NCBI GenBank assembly: GCA_947500555.1
Contig: CANMSE010000003.1
Location: forward strand, 124,001 to 188,000
Source: an uncultured Fulvivirga sp.
GTDB taxonomy: Bacteria; Bacteroidota; Bacteroidia; Cytophagales; Cyclobacteriaceae
Length of the DNA stretch: 64,000 nucleotides
Direction of reading: 5' to 3'
The notes below the pieces were generated by a model. That model was not told where the DNA came from. It saw nothing but the letters and a program-made list of their open reading frames with translations, and did no database searches. A program made the translations under genes and the position numbers. This document shows positions 7,694 to 17,012 of the stretch, piece after piece (position 1 is the stretch's first letter; the number at the start of each line of letters is the position of its first letter).

Positions 7694-10441
7694 TTATCGG
7701 TCACGCTTTTCATGCACTGTAATACCACCTTTCTTTGATCCGAACTTCGATAGATTATAGGTAAAGCTCAACATAAAATACTGTGTTACAGTATTAACAC
7801 GTTGATCCTGAATATAGTTGAAATTACTACTTCTGGATATCCCCTGATTTTCTTCAAGAATGTCGAACACCGATAGTTTAAGCTCACCTCTATCATTTTT
7901 TAATACCGCCCTGGAGATAGAGGCTCTCCAGATGGGAATTTCAAGTGCTTCACCAAAAGCATTACCATCAAATACACGGTAGTCAAATGAAGAAACGATA
8001 ACCCAGTTTTTCTTTATGGTAATACTCAAATCAGAGTATACTACCGATCTATAATAATCCTGATCAAGATCAATATTTTGAGAATATCGTGTCGAAGAGT
8101 ATTCTGTTTTATATCCAAGACTAAGGTCATACCATCTTTTTTTCCTGTTCTCCATTCTGATGTCAATTGAGTTCGTCCATCTATTAACTTCATTTTGACT
8201 GTCGTTAATGAACAACTGAGTGTTAGTATAGTCATGACTAGTCGAAACATTCAACTTGATACCCAAAGGTTTAATAGAAGTTCCGAAGGATGTGTACCCA
8301 CTTCCAACCCACTCTTCATCAATATTGATAGGGGTGATAATTTGGGTGAGGTCAGCTGCAATTGTTGTTGTATTGGTGATCTTATTTTTGACTAACCTAC
8401 CGCCAAGGCGCACAAAAAGGCTTGTAAAACTGAAACTATCAAATAGTGAGAAGTTCATGGAGACGTCATGATTATACTCTACTTTAAGATTAGGGTTTCC
8501 AAGGTATTGCCTTAGAGGATTAGCGTTATTAACTACTGGCTGAAGCTGTTGAATACTTGGTTCAGTCACTGAGGTGTTATATGTAATAGATGTATGTTTT
8601 GAATTATCTATAGTGTACCTCAAGTTAAGGCTAGGTAAGATATTGGTAAAATCTCTCTTTAGTTCCACACCTTCTTCATTGATCACACCTTTGAGAACCG
8701 ATCCCTGAATCATTGATCCTAGTGTTAATTTGAGGTTTTCTGTATTATATTGTAGTTGTAGCCCACCGCGATTGTAGTAGTAATCCCTTCTAAAAAATTG
8801 ACTTAATTCGTCATTTAGAACCCTTGAATCACCTATAAAATCAAAAAATGAGGTTTTGTTATCTGTGTCAAAATTTTTCCTTGAATACTTGGCGGATAAG
8901 AATTTGCCTTTACCTATAGGCTCAGTCAATGTAAAGCCCAACTCATAATTTATTTCATCATTTTTACTCTCTTGAAATTGATTTAGATTAGACTCACTTT
9001 CGCCTATTGAAGTATTAGCAAATACATTCTGTTCATCCCGGCTATTGGAATATCCGAATGTGCCTTTTGTTATTAATGACCTTCCAAGATCATTTAATTT
9101 TCTTCTATATAGTAATGATGTCTCCAGTTCTCCGGAGAGTACATTTCCATCATTAATATTCTCGCTTTGATTGATCAAAACAGCATTCGTATCAAAAGTC
9201 TGATTTCGTTGAAATTGTAAATCATCGCCTGTATTTAGGCCAAAGTTAGATTTAAAAGTGAGATCCTGTCCATCACCAATTTTGTGCTTCAATTTCACTG
9301 AAAGACGATGATTTTGATTATTTCTTGAAGCGTTTGCGGTATCCAACGAATTAAAGATTACTCCATTTAAGAAGTTTTGTCTGAGACTTGTCTTGTCTAA
9401 ATCATTACTGATTCTATTGAAGAAGTAAGAGCTACTCAATTCAGTATTTTCGTTAAAGTCATGATTAAAATTGATTCCTGAAGAAGTAGCAGTAGTCACA
9501 CCATTATCACCACCGGTAGCCAACCCTTCAAGCCCTTCAGCATTAACCAAACCATTTCCGGTAGTGAGCCCAGATAGTCCTCCCGACATATTTAAATAGT
9601 CCTGAAAAGAGAAATTCCTTTCATTTATGTTATTTGTTCCGCCTAAAAATGATATTTGAGTATTTTTATTGAATTTATTGATACTTCCCTTTCCTTGAAA
9701 CCGATTATCTGAACCGTAACCTCCCGATAATTTACCAAAAAACCCATTTTTCTTATCATTCTTTAAACTCAGGTTGATTGTTTTGGCTCTTTGGCCGTCA
9801 TCAACTCCGGTAAATTCAGCCATCTCGGACATTTTATCGAACACCTGAACCTTGTTTATTGCATCAGATGGTAAGTTTTTGGTGGCAATTTTTGGATCTT
9901 CTCCAAAGAACTCTTTACCATCTACCAAAACTTTTCCTACTTTTTCTCCTTGTGCTTTAATGTTACCATCTTGATCAACTTCTACACCAGGTAATCTTTT
10001 AAGCAAATCTTCAACGGAACTGTTAGGATTGGTTTTAAATGCAGCGGCATTATATTCAATAGTATCACCTTTCACCAGAATGGGTATACGATCTGCAGTT
10101 ATCGATACTTCATCAAGTAGCTCTGATTTTTCTTGTAATTTGACTACACCCACATCTAAGTCTTTATCATTGACAGTAATTGACTGGCTATTGGTTTGGT
10201 ATCCTACGAATGCCGTTTGTAAAAGGTAACTACCGGGCTTTATTCGTTTTAAATGAAAAAAACCTTCATTATCTGAGACTGAAAAACTATGCATGATCGA
10301 ATCATCTGCATTCAAAATCACTACACTGGCTAAGGGTAGGGCCTCTTCTTCAGAACCTGTAATCCTTCCACTAAGGTTAAATGATTGACTGAATAAAACA
10401 GCAGAACTGAAGAAGGGTATCAATGAGAAGAAGAACTTCAT
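7694..10441 (-). CDS. outer-membrane beta-barrel protein with CarboxypepD_reg-like and plug domains (TonB-receptor type)
   Basis: This 915-aa protein should sit in the outer membrane. It has a signal peptide (MKFFFSLIPFFSSAVLFSQ), an N-terminal carboxypeptidase-regulatory-like fold (about 20-105: LSGRITGSEEEALPLASVVI), a plug-like domain (about 110-210: DLLKRLPGVEVDQDGNIKAQ, then VLVDGKEFFGEDP), and a long barrel rich in alternating strands and Asn/Asp turns. The DG(K/R)EFFGxDP motif is typical of Bacteroidota barrel proteins annotated outer membrane beta-barrel or TonB-dependent receptor. The GLPGLI gene sits 3 bp upstream on the same strand, a common pairing in this phylum. I see no proper TonB box, and the ligand is unknown. 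Confidence 0.9.
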   Translation of the reverse strand: MKFFFSLIPFFSSAVLFSQSFNLSGRITGSEEEALPLASVVILNADDSIMHSFSVSDNEGFFHLKRIKPGSYLLQTAFVGYQTNSQSITVNDKDLDVGVVKLQEKSELLDEVSITADRIPILVKGDTIEYNAAAFKTNPNSSVEDLLKRLPGVEVDQDGNIKAQGEKVGKVLVDGKEFFGEDPKIATKNLPSDAINKVQVFDKMSEMAEFTGVDDGQRAKTINLSLKNDKKNGFFGKLSGGYGSDNRFQGKGSINKFNKNTQISFLGGTNNINERNFSFQDYLNMSGGLSGLTTGNGLVNAEGLEGLATGGDNGVTTATSSGINFNHDFNENTELSSSYFFNRISNDLDKTSLRQNFLNGVIFNSLDTANASRNNQNHRLSVKLKHKIGDGQDLTFKSNFGLNTGDDLQFQRNQTFDTNAVLINQSENINDGNVLSGELETSLLYRRKLNDLGRSLITKGTFGYSNSRDEQNVFANTSIGESESNLNQFQESKNDEINYELGFTLTEPIGKGKFLSAKYSRKNFDTDNKTSFFDFIGDSRVLNDELSQFFRRDYYYNRGGLQLQYNTENLKLTLGSMIQGSVLKGVINEEGVELKRDFTNILPSLNLRYTIDNSKHTSITYNTSVTEPSIQQLQPVVNNANPLRQYLGNPNLKVEYNHDVSMNFSLFDSFSFTSLFVRLGGRLVKNKITNTTTIAADLTQIITPINIDEEWVGSGYTSFGTSIKPLGIKLNVSTSHDYTNTQLFINDSQNEVNRWTNSIDIRMENRKKRWYDLSLGYKTEYSSTRYSQNIDLDQDYYRSVVYSDLSITIKKNWVIVSSFDYRVFDGNAFGEALEIPIWRASISRAVLKNDRGELKLSVFDILEENQGISRSSNFNYIQDQRVNTVTQYFMLSFTYNLSKFGSKKGGITVHEKRDR

Positions 10442-10444
10442 TAA

Positions 10445-11206
10445 CTAGTTCTTTTGGATGAAGACCTTTACTCCTCCACTTCCATGTCCTTCGCCATATT
10501 CTTCCTCCATTTCTTTGTATTTTTCTTCTTTGATCTTATTAAATTCATCACGGGACACTCGCTTCCCTTTTTTTGGAGGTGTAATTCTACCTTTGTAATC
10601 TTCTCCTAATTCTACATTAGAAGCTTTAAAAACTCTTTGATTATCACCTACACATAATTCTAGGATAGCACCAGGTAAACCAACAAATTTCGAGGGGCCA
10701 ATTGAAAGAGGTATCTGTGAACTATACCAAGCGGTATGTACTATGTCATCTTTGGTATAAGTCGCTTTTAAGCATTCATAACCCAGAATTTTTTTAGTCT
10801 CGTTGGTTAATTTCCAAGATAAAGACTCAGCTTCATCTTCAATGAGAAATATTCGACTCATGAAGTCTATTTTCTGAGTCATTTTATTTTTCTCGATTTC
10901 GAAGTGAGTTTCATTAATCGCCTTTTTGGTATGGATTTCTATTTCCGTCCCCTCACTCTTAAAGGCTACTGGATCATTATCTTTTTTAGGGCCTTCTGTT
11001 GGTTTGTAAAGGCTTGCTGTAGGAGTGAAGAGAAGCTCAAAATAGCTTTTATTGCTACTCGGTATTTTCGCTAATAATTCGCTGTCAATATCTCCTCCCA
11101 GATCAAGTTTAAACTGAATGGTTTCTTCATAAAGAATCCTTCCTTGTATGTTTTGACCAACAGAAATTGAGGAAATAAATAGGGCACAGATTAAAAGTTT
11201 GTTCAT
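10445..11206 (-). CDS. GLPGLI family protein
   Basis: This 253-aa protein has a signal peptide (MNKLLICALFISSISVGQ) and the diagnostic GLPG segment near residue 175 (SKFVGLPGAILEL). Upstream of it is the usual GYECLKATY...TAWYSSQIPLSIGP region. The C-terminus is highly charged (EEKYKEMEEEYGEGHGSGG). The family is periplasmic or surface-associated, of unknown biochemical role, and frequently encoded beside a barrel protein as here (3-bp spacing, so an operon). Upstream, an inverted repeat ATCGTAT (11206-11212)/ATACGAT (11234-11240) overlaps the start codon, and GTTAAC boxes lie farther up. They might be regulatory but are unproven. Confidence 0.92.
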   Translation of the reverse strand: MNKLLICALFISSISVGQNIQGRILYEETIQFKLDLGGDIDSELLAKIPSSNKSYFELLFTPTASLYKPTEGPKKDNDPVAFKSEGTEIEIHTKKAINETHFEIEKNKMTQKIDFMSRIFLIEDEAESLSWKLTNETKKILGYECLKATYTKDDIVHTAWYSSQIPLSIGPSKFVGLPGAILELCVGDNQRVFKASNVELGEDYKGRITPPKKGKRVSRDEFNKIKEEKYKEMEEEYGEGHGSGGVKVFIQKN

Positions 11207-11310
11207 CGTATTTGAGATTTTGTTTACCCAAGGATACGATGAAGACTGGGGTAGAAGTACTTTAAACTCTTAAAGAATGTTAACGCGTTTGTTAAAAGAA
11301 GTTAACAAAC

Positions 11311-11337
11311 AAAAAAGGCTGCCAACTGGCAGCCTTT
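11311..11337 (-). terminator. rho-independent terminator of the DUF2911 gene
   Basis: AAAGGCTGCCA (11314-11324) pairs with TGGCAGCCTTT (11327-11337); a four-base loop is more realistic than the two-base minimum. Read on the minus strand the stem ends in a run of T, 22 bp after the stop codon of the DUF2911 gene. Confidence 0.85.
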
Positions 11338-11358
11338 CATTAAATAGGTTAGACTGTT

Positions 11359-12219
11359 TTAAAGTCCAGCAATAAGATCTTCATTTCTTTTTATATAACC
11401 GAAGTCTCCATTGGGAAAGGCTTTTGCCATTTCAAGAGACTTTTGAGCTGTAGCCTTGGCCTCTTTTTTATTACCCATTTTCGCAAGTATGCGAGCTTTT
11501 GTATGCACATGCCAGAATTGCTTCGAATTCTCACCCACAGCAAGGTACATATTCATCCATTCTAGTGCTTTATTAAGGTCTTTTCCTGCAGTCAAATAGT
11601 AGTTGGCAGCAGCTACATAGTTACCAGGGTTTACCTTGGTATTAGCTTCGATATCTGCCATTACATCTGCATCAAAATCTACTTTTATTGGCACCTTAAC
11701 TGATACATTTGCCCAAGATAATTCAATGTTTGCAGAAGTATTATCTTCAGAAAGATCAGAGATATTATAAGTTAACGCTTCTACTGAATTGCTCAACATT
11801 GTTGGCTTGGCAGTAGTACTCATCACTTCTTTTGATTTGTCATACCCTGCTACATTTCCACCTAATGAAACGTCTGAGTAAAGGGAAACAGTCCACGAAT
11901 CTTTTCCCGGAGTAGCGAAAATTAGGTATTCACCCGCTTTTACATCAGTCCCACCAATTTTAGCATCAGTACTGATAGTTAATTTTGAGCCAGAATTTGC
12001 TCCAGCTCTCCATAAAGTGCCATAAGGTTGCAGAAAATCAGAACCTTCTCCGAATATTTTCCTGCCTTTTACTTTTGGTCTAAAGTAGTCGATAGTTACA
12101 TCAGTTAATCCTACTTTACTGTATACGGACCCAGCAGGGCTAGCCTGCGGTACACTAATCTGAGCATCTACTCCAAAAAATAGTAGAGCTGCGAGAATTG
12201 AAAATAATGTTTTTTTCAT
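11359..12219 (-). CDS. DUF2911 domain protein with C-terminal TPR-like segment
   Basis: This 286-aa exported protein has a signal peptide (MKKTLFSILAALLFFGVDAQ). The DUF2911 domain at about residues 20-185 is recognisable from SPAGSVYSKVGLTDVTIDYF, RPKVKGRKIFG, PYGTLWRAGANSGSKLTIST and AGEYLIFATPGKDSWTV. After about residue 190 comes a helical segment with a TPR-like pair (KDLNKALEWMNMYLAVGENS; KARILAKMGNKKEAKATAQK). The family is common in Bacteroidota, and its function is unknown. The gene is divergent from the DNA glycosylase gene and has its own terminator. Confidence 0.9.
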   Translation of the reverse strand: MKKTLFSILAALLFFGVDAQISVPQASPAGSVYSKVGLTDVTIDYFRPKVKGRKIFGEGSDFLQPYGTLWRAGANSGSKLTISTDAKIGGTDVKAGEYLIFATPGKDSWTVSLYSDVSLGGNVAGYDKSKEVMSTTAKPTMLSNSVEALTYNISDLSEDNTSANIELSWANVSVKVPIKVDFDADVMADIEANTKVNPGNYVAAANYYLTAGKDLNKALEWMNMYLAVGENSKQFWHVHTKARILAKMGNKKEAKATAQKSLEMAKAFPNGDFGYIKRNEDLIAGL

Positions 12220-12288
12220 TTGTTGGTTAAGTTTTATGTTCTTACGAATTTGGATACGAAATTGTACAATTTTTGTTAATCAAGCCTA

Positions 12289-12837
12289 GTGAAACTCGAT
12301 AAGTCATTTTATTTAGATGGTGATGTAGTCCAGATTGCAAAATCCTTAGTAGGAAAAGAACTGCATGCTACAGTTTCAGGTATTCACAAAGCTGGAATCA
12401 TAGTAGAAACAGAAGCATATTCATATACTGAAAAGGCATGTCATGCCTATTTGAAACGGAATACAAAAAGAACAAAAACAATGTTCATGGCAGGTGGTGT
12501 AGCCTATATATACATCTGCTATGGTATTCATCACTTATTTAATATAGTTACTAATAACAATGAAATACCAGAAGCGGTACTTGTACGTGCTTTAGAACCG
12601 TTGGAAGAAAATGCTGAATTAAGGGTGACTTCCGGACCAGGAAAGTTGACCAAGTATCTTGGAATTAGTAAAAAGTTTGATACCACTGACTTAACTGGTA
12701 ATAAAATATGGATCGAGGATAACGGTCATGATTTCCAACTGGATTTGAGTAAACGTATTGGTATTGACTATGCAGAGGAAGATGCTGACTTATTATGGCG
12801 CTTCACAGCTAAAGACAATAAATGGGTGAGCAAATAA
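12289..12837 (+). CDS. DNA-3-methyladenine glycosylase (AAG/MPG type)
   Basis: This 182-aa protein should excise alkylated purines such as 3-methyladenine in base-excision repair. It matches the AAG family over its whole length: FYLDGDVVQIAKSLVGKEL, GIIVETEAYSYTEKACHAY (with the catalytic-region Glu in ETEAY), RNTKRTKTMFMAGGVAYIYI, CYGIHHLFNIVT, AVLVRALEP and SGPGKLTKYLGI. Length is typical for bacterial members. The start must be GTG 12289: an in-frame stop lies at 12277-12279, and family alignment requires residues beginning just here. The gene stands alone between the divergent DUF2911 gene and the stress protein. Confidence 0.93.
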   Translation: MKLDKSFYLDGDVVQIAKSLVGKELHATVSGIHKAGIIVETEAYSYTEKACHAYLKRNTKRTKTMFMAGGVAYIYICYGIHHLFNIVTNNNEIPEAVLVRALEPLEENAELRVTSGPGKLTKYLGISKKFDTTDLTGNKIWIEDNGHDFQLDLSKRIGIDYAEEDADLLWRFTAKDNKWVSK

Positions 12838-12853
12838 ATAAAGGCTTATCCCG

Positions 12854-12885
12854 TTTATTATATACTCCTAATACAAGTATATTTG
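12854..12885 (+). promoter_or_regulatory. candidate promoter of the universal stress protein gene
   Basis: TATATTTG (12878-12885) matches the Bacteroidota -7 consensus TAnnTTTG, with TTTA (12854-12857) 20 bp upstream as an imperfect -33 element. Transcription would begin about 7 nt downstream, essentially at ATG 12892, so the message could be leaderless. Confidence 0.4.
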
Positions 12886-12891
12886 TACAAT

Positions 12892-13719
12892 ATGAATAAA
12901 ATACTTTGCCCTATAGATTTTTCAAGCGCATCTCTAAATGCCATAGAGTTTGCCGTAGATATAGGTAAAAAGTTTCATTCACGACTCACCTTGCTTCATG
13001 TATTTACAGAAAGTGATTTCAACAAAGCACTAGGAGCTGAGGCGAAAGGAAAGACTTTCAAAGAACTTCTTGGTATAGCGACTAAAAAGATTACTGCATT
13101 AGTGGATACTATAAACCAAGAAAGCCAAGATAAAGGCTTAGAAACGTGCGATTTCTTTATTGAGTTGGGGGAGCTGAAAGAAAAGGTGGAAGAAACTGCT
13201 ATGGCTGAGCATTATGACTTAATTGTCATGGGAACTACTGGCGTGAGTAGAACAAACGGTGTTTTTTTTGGAAGCAATACTGAAGATATCATTGAAGATG
13301 TAGCAAAGCCTATTTTATGTATTCCTGAATCAGCCAAATTCTCAAGTTTTAATAAAATTGTTTATGGCTCTGATTTCCTTGAAGAAGACAAGTTGGCAAT
13401 TCAGGAAGTGATATCTTTTGCCACCATGTTCGATGCACGTGTTAATGTTTTACATGTTAATGTCGGTAATTCAGACGATGAATATGATCAATTTGCAGAC
13501 GAGTTAAAGAGTTTTATTACATATGATAAAATAACCTTTGTTAGTAGAAAATATGATAAAATAAGCGATGGTCTTCAAGAGTATATGCAAACTGAAGGAG
13601 CTGATTTGCTGGTTGTTTTCAAAAGAAAAAGAGGTTTTGTTAAAAGTATATTTAGCAGAAGTTTAACCAAGATATTATCATTTTCCACTGATAAACCATT
13701 GTTGGTACTAAAGTTGTAA
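12892..13719 (+). CDS. universal stress protein, tandem UspA domains
   Basis: A 275-aa cytoplasmic protein started at ATG 12892 (MNKILCPIDFSSASLNAIEF), the usual UspA beginning. The first domain (about 1-145) ends with a nucleotide-binding-type segment, MGTTGVSRTNGVFFGSNTED, followed by VAKPILCIPE. The second domain (about 150-275) is more divergent, begins KIVYGSDFLEEDKLAIQEV, and ends KPLLVLKL without the glycine-rich motif, so probably only the first domain binds ATP. Usp proteins support survival under stress. The OmpA-family gene starts 10 bp downstream, so the two are probably co-transcribed. Confidence 0.9.
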   Translation: MNKILCPIDFSSASLNAIEFAVDIGKKFHSRLTLLHVFTESDFNKALGAEAKGKTFKELLGIATKKITALVDTINQESQDKGLETCDFFIELGELKEKVEETAMAEHYDLIVMGTTGVSRTNGVFFGSNTEDIIEDVAKPILCIPESAKFSSFNKIVYGSDFLEEDKLAIQEVISFATMFDARVNVLHVNVGNSDDEYDQFADELKSFITYDKITFVSRKYDKISDGLQEYMQTEGADLLVVFKRKRGFVKSIFSRSLTKILSFSTDKPLLVLKL

Positions 13720-13729
13720 ATCACATTCT

Positions 13730-15298
13730 ATGTTATTGAAAGGTCTGGCCACCTCAGTTCTATTATTGGGTTCTTATTTTTCATTCAGTCAGTTTGTTGA
13801 TCCTTTTGAGTTGGTAAACTCGATATATGATGAACAAAGTCCTGTGATATCTCCTGATGGAAAGACGCTTTACTTCACTCGAGCCAATCACCCTGATAAT
13901 ATAGGAGGAACACTAGACCCCGGAGATATATGGTATTGTAATATGATGCCCGATGGAAAATGGTCATCACCCAACAACGCTAGAAAGTTGAATAATAATG
14001 GTTGGAACGGAGTTTTAGGATTTGTTGGAGGAAGTGATGCTATCTATCTAGCGAGCCACTATTCTAATGATTCAAATAAGTCGAAATCTCAGGGTATAGC
14101 CAGATCACTTAAAACCACTTCTGGTTGGTCCCGACCAAAGAATATAACGATTCCATATTTCCGCAATACTTCTAAACATCATGGTGGTCATATTATCACT
14201 GATGCTACCATAGCAGTTTTTTCTTTAGAAACTTATGACAGCAAAGGTGGTGAAGATATTTATGTATGTTTTAATAAAGGTGATGGAAATTGGAGTGAAC
14301 CAAAAAATTTGGGTAACACGATTAATACCAAATTTCAAGAATTTACCCCTTTTCTATCAGCTGATACCCAGACTCTGTATTTCTCAACCAATGGAAAAGG
14401 GAATGGTACTGATATTTTTAAATCGAAAAGATTAGACGATAGCTGGACTAATTGGACTGAACCTGAACCTGAAATTCTTTTAAATACTGACGGGCAAGAG
14501 CTGGGTATGCATAAGTATGGTCTAAAGAGTGTATATACCAGTACTTTGAATAGTGATGGTTATGGTGATATCAAAGAATTTATATTCCCTGATGAGGTTG
14601 CTGATTCATTAATAACACGGATTGATACCACTAAATCCATAGCTGATAACATTTGGATAGTAGAAAAGGAACCTGAAATTGATGATCGACTAATCACACT
14701 TTATGGAAACACTTATAATACAAAGACCAACGAGTCTATAGAAACGAGTATTTCACTCAAATCAAGGGATGATAAGTTAATTACAAAGGTAAAGAGTGAG
14801 ATGGGTAGCTATGCCCTCAAGATAGACGCTATAGGGACATATATTGTAAGAGTCGATGCACCAGGGTATGTCAGCCATCAGGAGATTTTGGAACTGCAGA
14901 GTGACCAAATCAGAACACTTGAAAAAAATGTTTTCTTACAACCAATAGAAGTTGGCACTACCGTTAATCTAAAAGATGTCCTGTTTCAGCAATCCAAGGC
15001 TGAATTTTTGCAAAGTAGCTTTTCAGAATTGAATTTGGTTGTTGATTTTATGAAAGAAAACCCCAAAGTCCAGATTAGATTGGAGGGACATACCGATAAT
15101 AGAGGTGTTGCTAAATACAATATCAAGCTCTCTAAAGAGCGGGTAGAGGCCGTTAAATCTTATCTGGTAAAAAAGGGAATTTCCAAAAAGAGAATAACTG
15201 GAAAAGGCTACGGGGGTAGTAGACCCATTGCCGATAATAATGATCCTAAGAAAAGAATTCTGAATAGAAGAGTCGAGTTTACTATTGTTAAAAATTAG
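13730..15298 (+). CDS. OmpA-family protein with PD40-type propeller repeats
   Basis: This 522-aa envelope protein has a signal peptide (MLLKGLATSVLLLGSYFSFSQ), then WD40-like PD40 repeats (DEQSPVISPDGKTLYFTRAN; FTPFLSADTQTLYFSTNGKG), a carboxypeptidase-regulatory-like beta-sandwich (about 330-400), and a C-terminal OmpA peptidoglycan-binding domain (about 405-522: VQIRLEGHTDNRGVAKYNIK; LSKERVEAVKSYLVKKGI; RRVEFTI). This order is common in Bacteroidota OmpA proteins, including the gliding/T9SS-associated PorE type. It probably links the outer membrane to the cell wall. The gene follows the stress protein by 10 bp. Confidence 0.9.
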   Translation: MLLKGLATSVLLLGSYFSFSQFVDPFELVNSIYDEQSPVISPDGKTLYFTRANHPDNIGGTLDPGDIWYCNMMPDGKWSSPNNARKLNNNGWNGVLGFVGGSDAIYLASHYSNDSNKSKSQGIARSLKTTSGWSRPKNITIPYFRNTSKHHGGHIITDATIAVFSLETYDSKGGEDIYVCFNKGDGNWSEPKNLGNTINTKFQEFTPFLSADTQTLYFSTNGKGNGTDIFKSKRLDDSWTNWTEPEPEILLNTDGQELGMHKYGLKSVYTSTLNSDGYGDIKEFIFPDEVADSLITRIDTTKSIADNIWIVEKEPEIDDRLITLYGNTYNTKTNESIETSISLKSRDDKLITKVKSEMGSYALKIDAIGTYIVRVDAPGYVSHQEILELQSDQIRTLEKNVFLQPIEVGTTVNLKDVLFQQSKAEFLQSSFSELNLVVDFMKENPKVQIRLEGHTDNRGVAKYNIKLSKERVEAVKSYLVKKGISKKRITGKGYGGSRPIADNNDPKKRILNRRVEFTIVKN

Positions 15299-15384
15299 CT
15301 TTTATACCTAGTGTAAGTTTTTGACTCAAAATACTGTGAAATTCCCTTGAATTAAAGCTAACTTACCTGAGTAAAGTTTAAGCT

Positions 15385-16023
15385 ATGAAAGCAAGTACCA
15401 GGGAAGTCAAGTCAGCCAAAATCAGAATTAAAGTTCTTAACTCTATTATCAGTTTATTAGGAACTAAACCTTTTAAAACTCTTTATGTAGAGGATATATG
15501 TGATAAGTCCAAAATATCAAAAGTCACTTTTTTTAAATATTTTCCTCAGAAAGAAGACACACTTCTATATTATTATCGGATTTGGTGTTTGGAAAATACC
15601 ATTAGACAAAACAAAAAAAGAGAAGAAGGACTTCAGGCAATTAAATCATTATTTGATCAAATGGCTACTACATACTCAAAACATCCGGGTTTAATATTAA
15701 GCCTGGTGAGTTATCTTACTTCATTAGATCGTCCACCAGCGCCATTTCCTTTAAAGCCTTCAGAACGAACGCTGATTTTTCCAGATGAGCCTGACATCCT
15801 TAACTACGAGCTGTTGTCTGTACCTCAGATGCTGGAAAAGTATTTACTGGAAGCGGTATTTAAGGGGGAAATAAAAAGTAGTAGTGATACTAAAGAGCTA
15901 TCTCATATGTTCTTATCGCTGTTATACGGAAGTATAGTAACCTGCCATTTACGTCAAACGGACTCACTTCATATTTTGCTCAAGAGAAATTTAGAATACC
16001 TCATTAAAGGTCTTAACTCATAA
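15385..16023 (+). CDS. TetR/AcrR-family transcriptional regulator
   Basis: This 212-aa protein has a TetR-type HTH at about residues 10-60 (KIRIKVLNSIISLLGTKPFK; YVEDICDKSKISKVTFFKYF; PQKEDTLLYYYRIW). The rest is an all-helical putative ligand-binding and dimer domain. Target and ligand are unknown. Its 3' end overlaps the convergent glycosyltransferase gene by 11 bp (stop TAA at 16021-16023). Confidence 0.88.
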   Translation: MKASTREVKSAKIRIKVLNSIISLLGTKPFKTLYVEDICDKSKISKVTFFKYFPQKEDTLLYYYRIWCLENTIRQNKKREEGLQAIKSLFDQMATTYSKHPGLILSLVSYLTSLDRPPAPFPLKPSERTLIFPDEPDILNYELLSVPQMLEKYLLEAVFKGEIKSSSDTKELSHMFLSLLYGSIVTCHLRQTDSLHILLKRNLEYLIKGLNS

Positions 16024-17011
16024 GGAAATAGTGTTGGCCGGCAACATAACCTAAACTGTTCAGATGTTCCTGAATTCTCACTTTTCCAATTCTGTCTCTC
16101 ACATAAGGTAATATCAACAGCTCTTCAGAGGGATTAGGAAGGTTTTCAAAATGAATGAATTTATCAATTTGATTATTGCTTTTGACATCAATAAATTTCT
16201 CAATTACCAAACCATGATCTGACAAGTAAGAAGAATACTTATTGATCATCCGTCCCGTGCCCCAGATCCAAACTTTTGGTAGAGTAGTTCTGGTTTTCTT
16301 TAAGTGTTTTGCTAAATAATCTGCTTTTAGCCTGTAAAACGACTCATCGCTATAATGATCCGATATTCGTGAAAGCCGATGGTTGGAATCAGTCCATGTG
16401 ATCAGCTCTTCTTTTATTTTGTGAAACGTTATCTCGTGATGAAACCACCTAAGCCAAAGCTCATAATCTTCAGGTATGGATTCTTCAGAATATCCACCAT
16501 GCTTTTCAATCAATGACTTGCGGAACATAACCGATGGGTGAGCCATTGGCGATTCTTTAAACCTGTTTAAAAACATCTCTTCATGTGAGCATAGCTTATT
16601 GATTTCATCTACATAAAGGGCATAACCCTGGTGATTCAACCGATCTCCGTTATACTTAACTAAACTAGATACAACTTCGATATCAGAATGGTCTTTTAAA
16701 TAGTTGTATTGCATTTCAAGTCGATCAGGATGACTAATATCATCTGCATCCATGCGAGCAATAATGGTTGATCTTGATAGCTTAATGCCAAAATTTAAGG
16801 CTCTGGCTATTCCTCGATTCTTTGTTTTAATTACCCTGATTCTAACATCCTTTATTTGCTCAAGCTTTTCTTCAGTAGAATCAGTACTACCATCATCAAT
16901 AACAAGTAATTCCCAGTCATGAAAGGTTTGCTGCACTATACTATCCACTGCGGTAACGATCGTATCCTGAGCATTAAACACTGGCAGCACTACCGACACC
17001 TTCATTTTCAT
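16013..17011 (-). CDS. family 2 glycosyltransferase
   Basis: This 332-aa protein is started at ATG 17011 (MKMKVSVVLPVFNAQDTIV), one base after the stop of the upstream TPR gene; a longer open frame would run through that gene. The GT-A domain shows ELLVIDDGSTDSTEEKL, GIARALNFGIKLSRS and the DxD-type motif ARMDADDISHPDR, so it binds a nucleotide sugar and metal. The acceptor is unknown. After about residue 235 comes a small Rossmann-like domain (VWIWGTGRMINKYSSYLSDH; LPYVRDRIGKVRIQEHL), an appendage seen on some polysaccharide glycosyltransferases. It is the last gene of a three-gene minus-strand group. Confidence 0.9.
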   Translation of the reverse strand: MKMKVSVVLPVFNAQDTIVTAVDSIVQQTFHDWELLVIDDGSTDSTEEKLEQIKDVRIRVIKTKNRGIARALNFGIKLSRSTIIARMDADDISHPDRLEMQYNYLKDHSDIEVVSSLVKYNGDRLNHQGYALYVDEINKLCSHEEMFLNRFKESPMAHPSVMFRKSLIEKHGGYSEESIPEDYELWLRWFHHEITFHKIKEELITWTDSNHRLSRISDHYSDESFYRLKADYLAKHLKKTRTTLPKVWIWGTGRMINKYSSYLSDHGLVIEKFIDVKSNNQIDKFIHFENLPNPSEELLILPYVRDRIGKVRIQEHLNSLGYVAGQHYFLMS

Positions 17012-17012
17012 A

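Noticed and set aside
12277..12288. Earlier start for the DNA glycosylase gene
   Set aside because: An in-frame TAA at 12277-12279 blocks it, so GTG 12289 is the only reasonable start.
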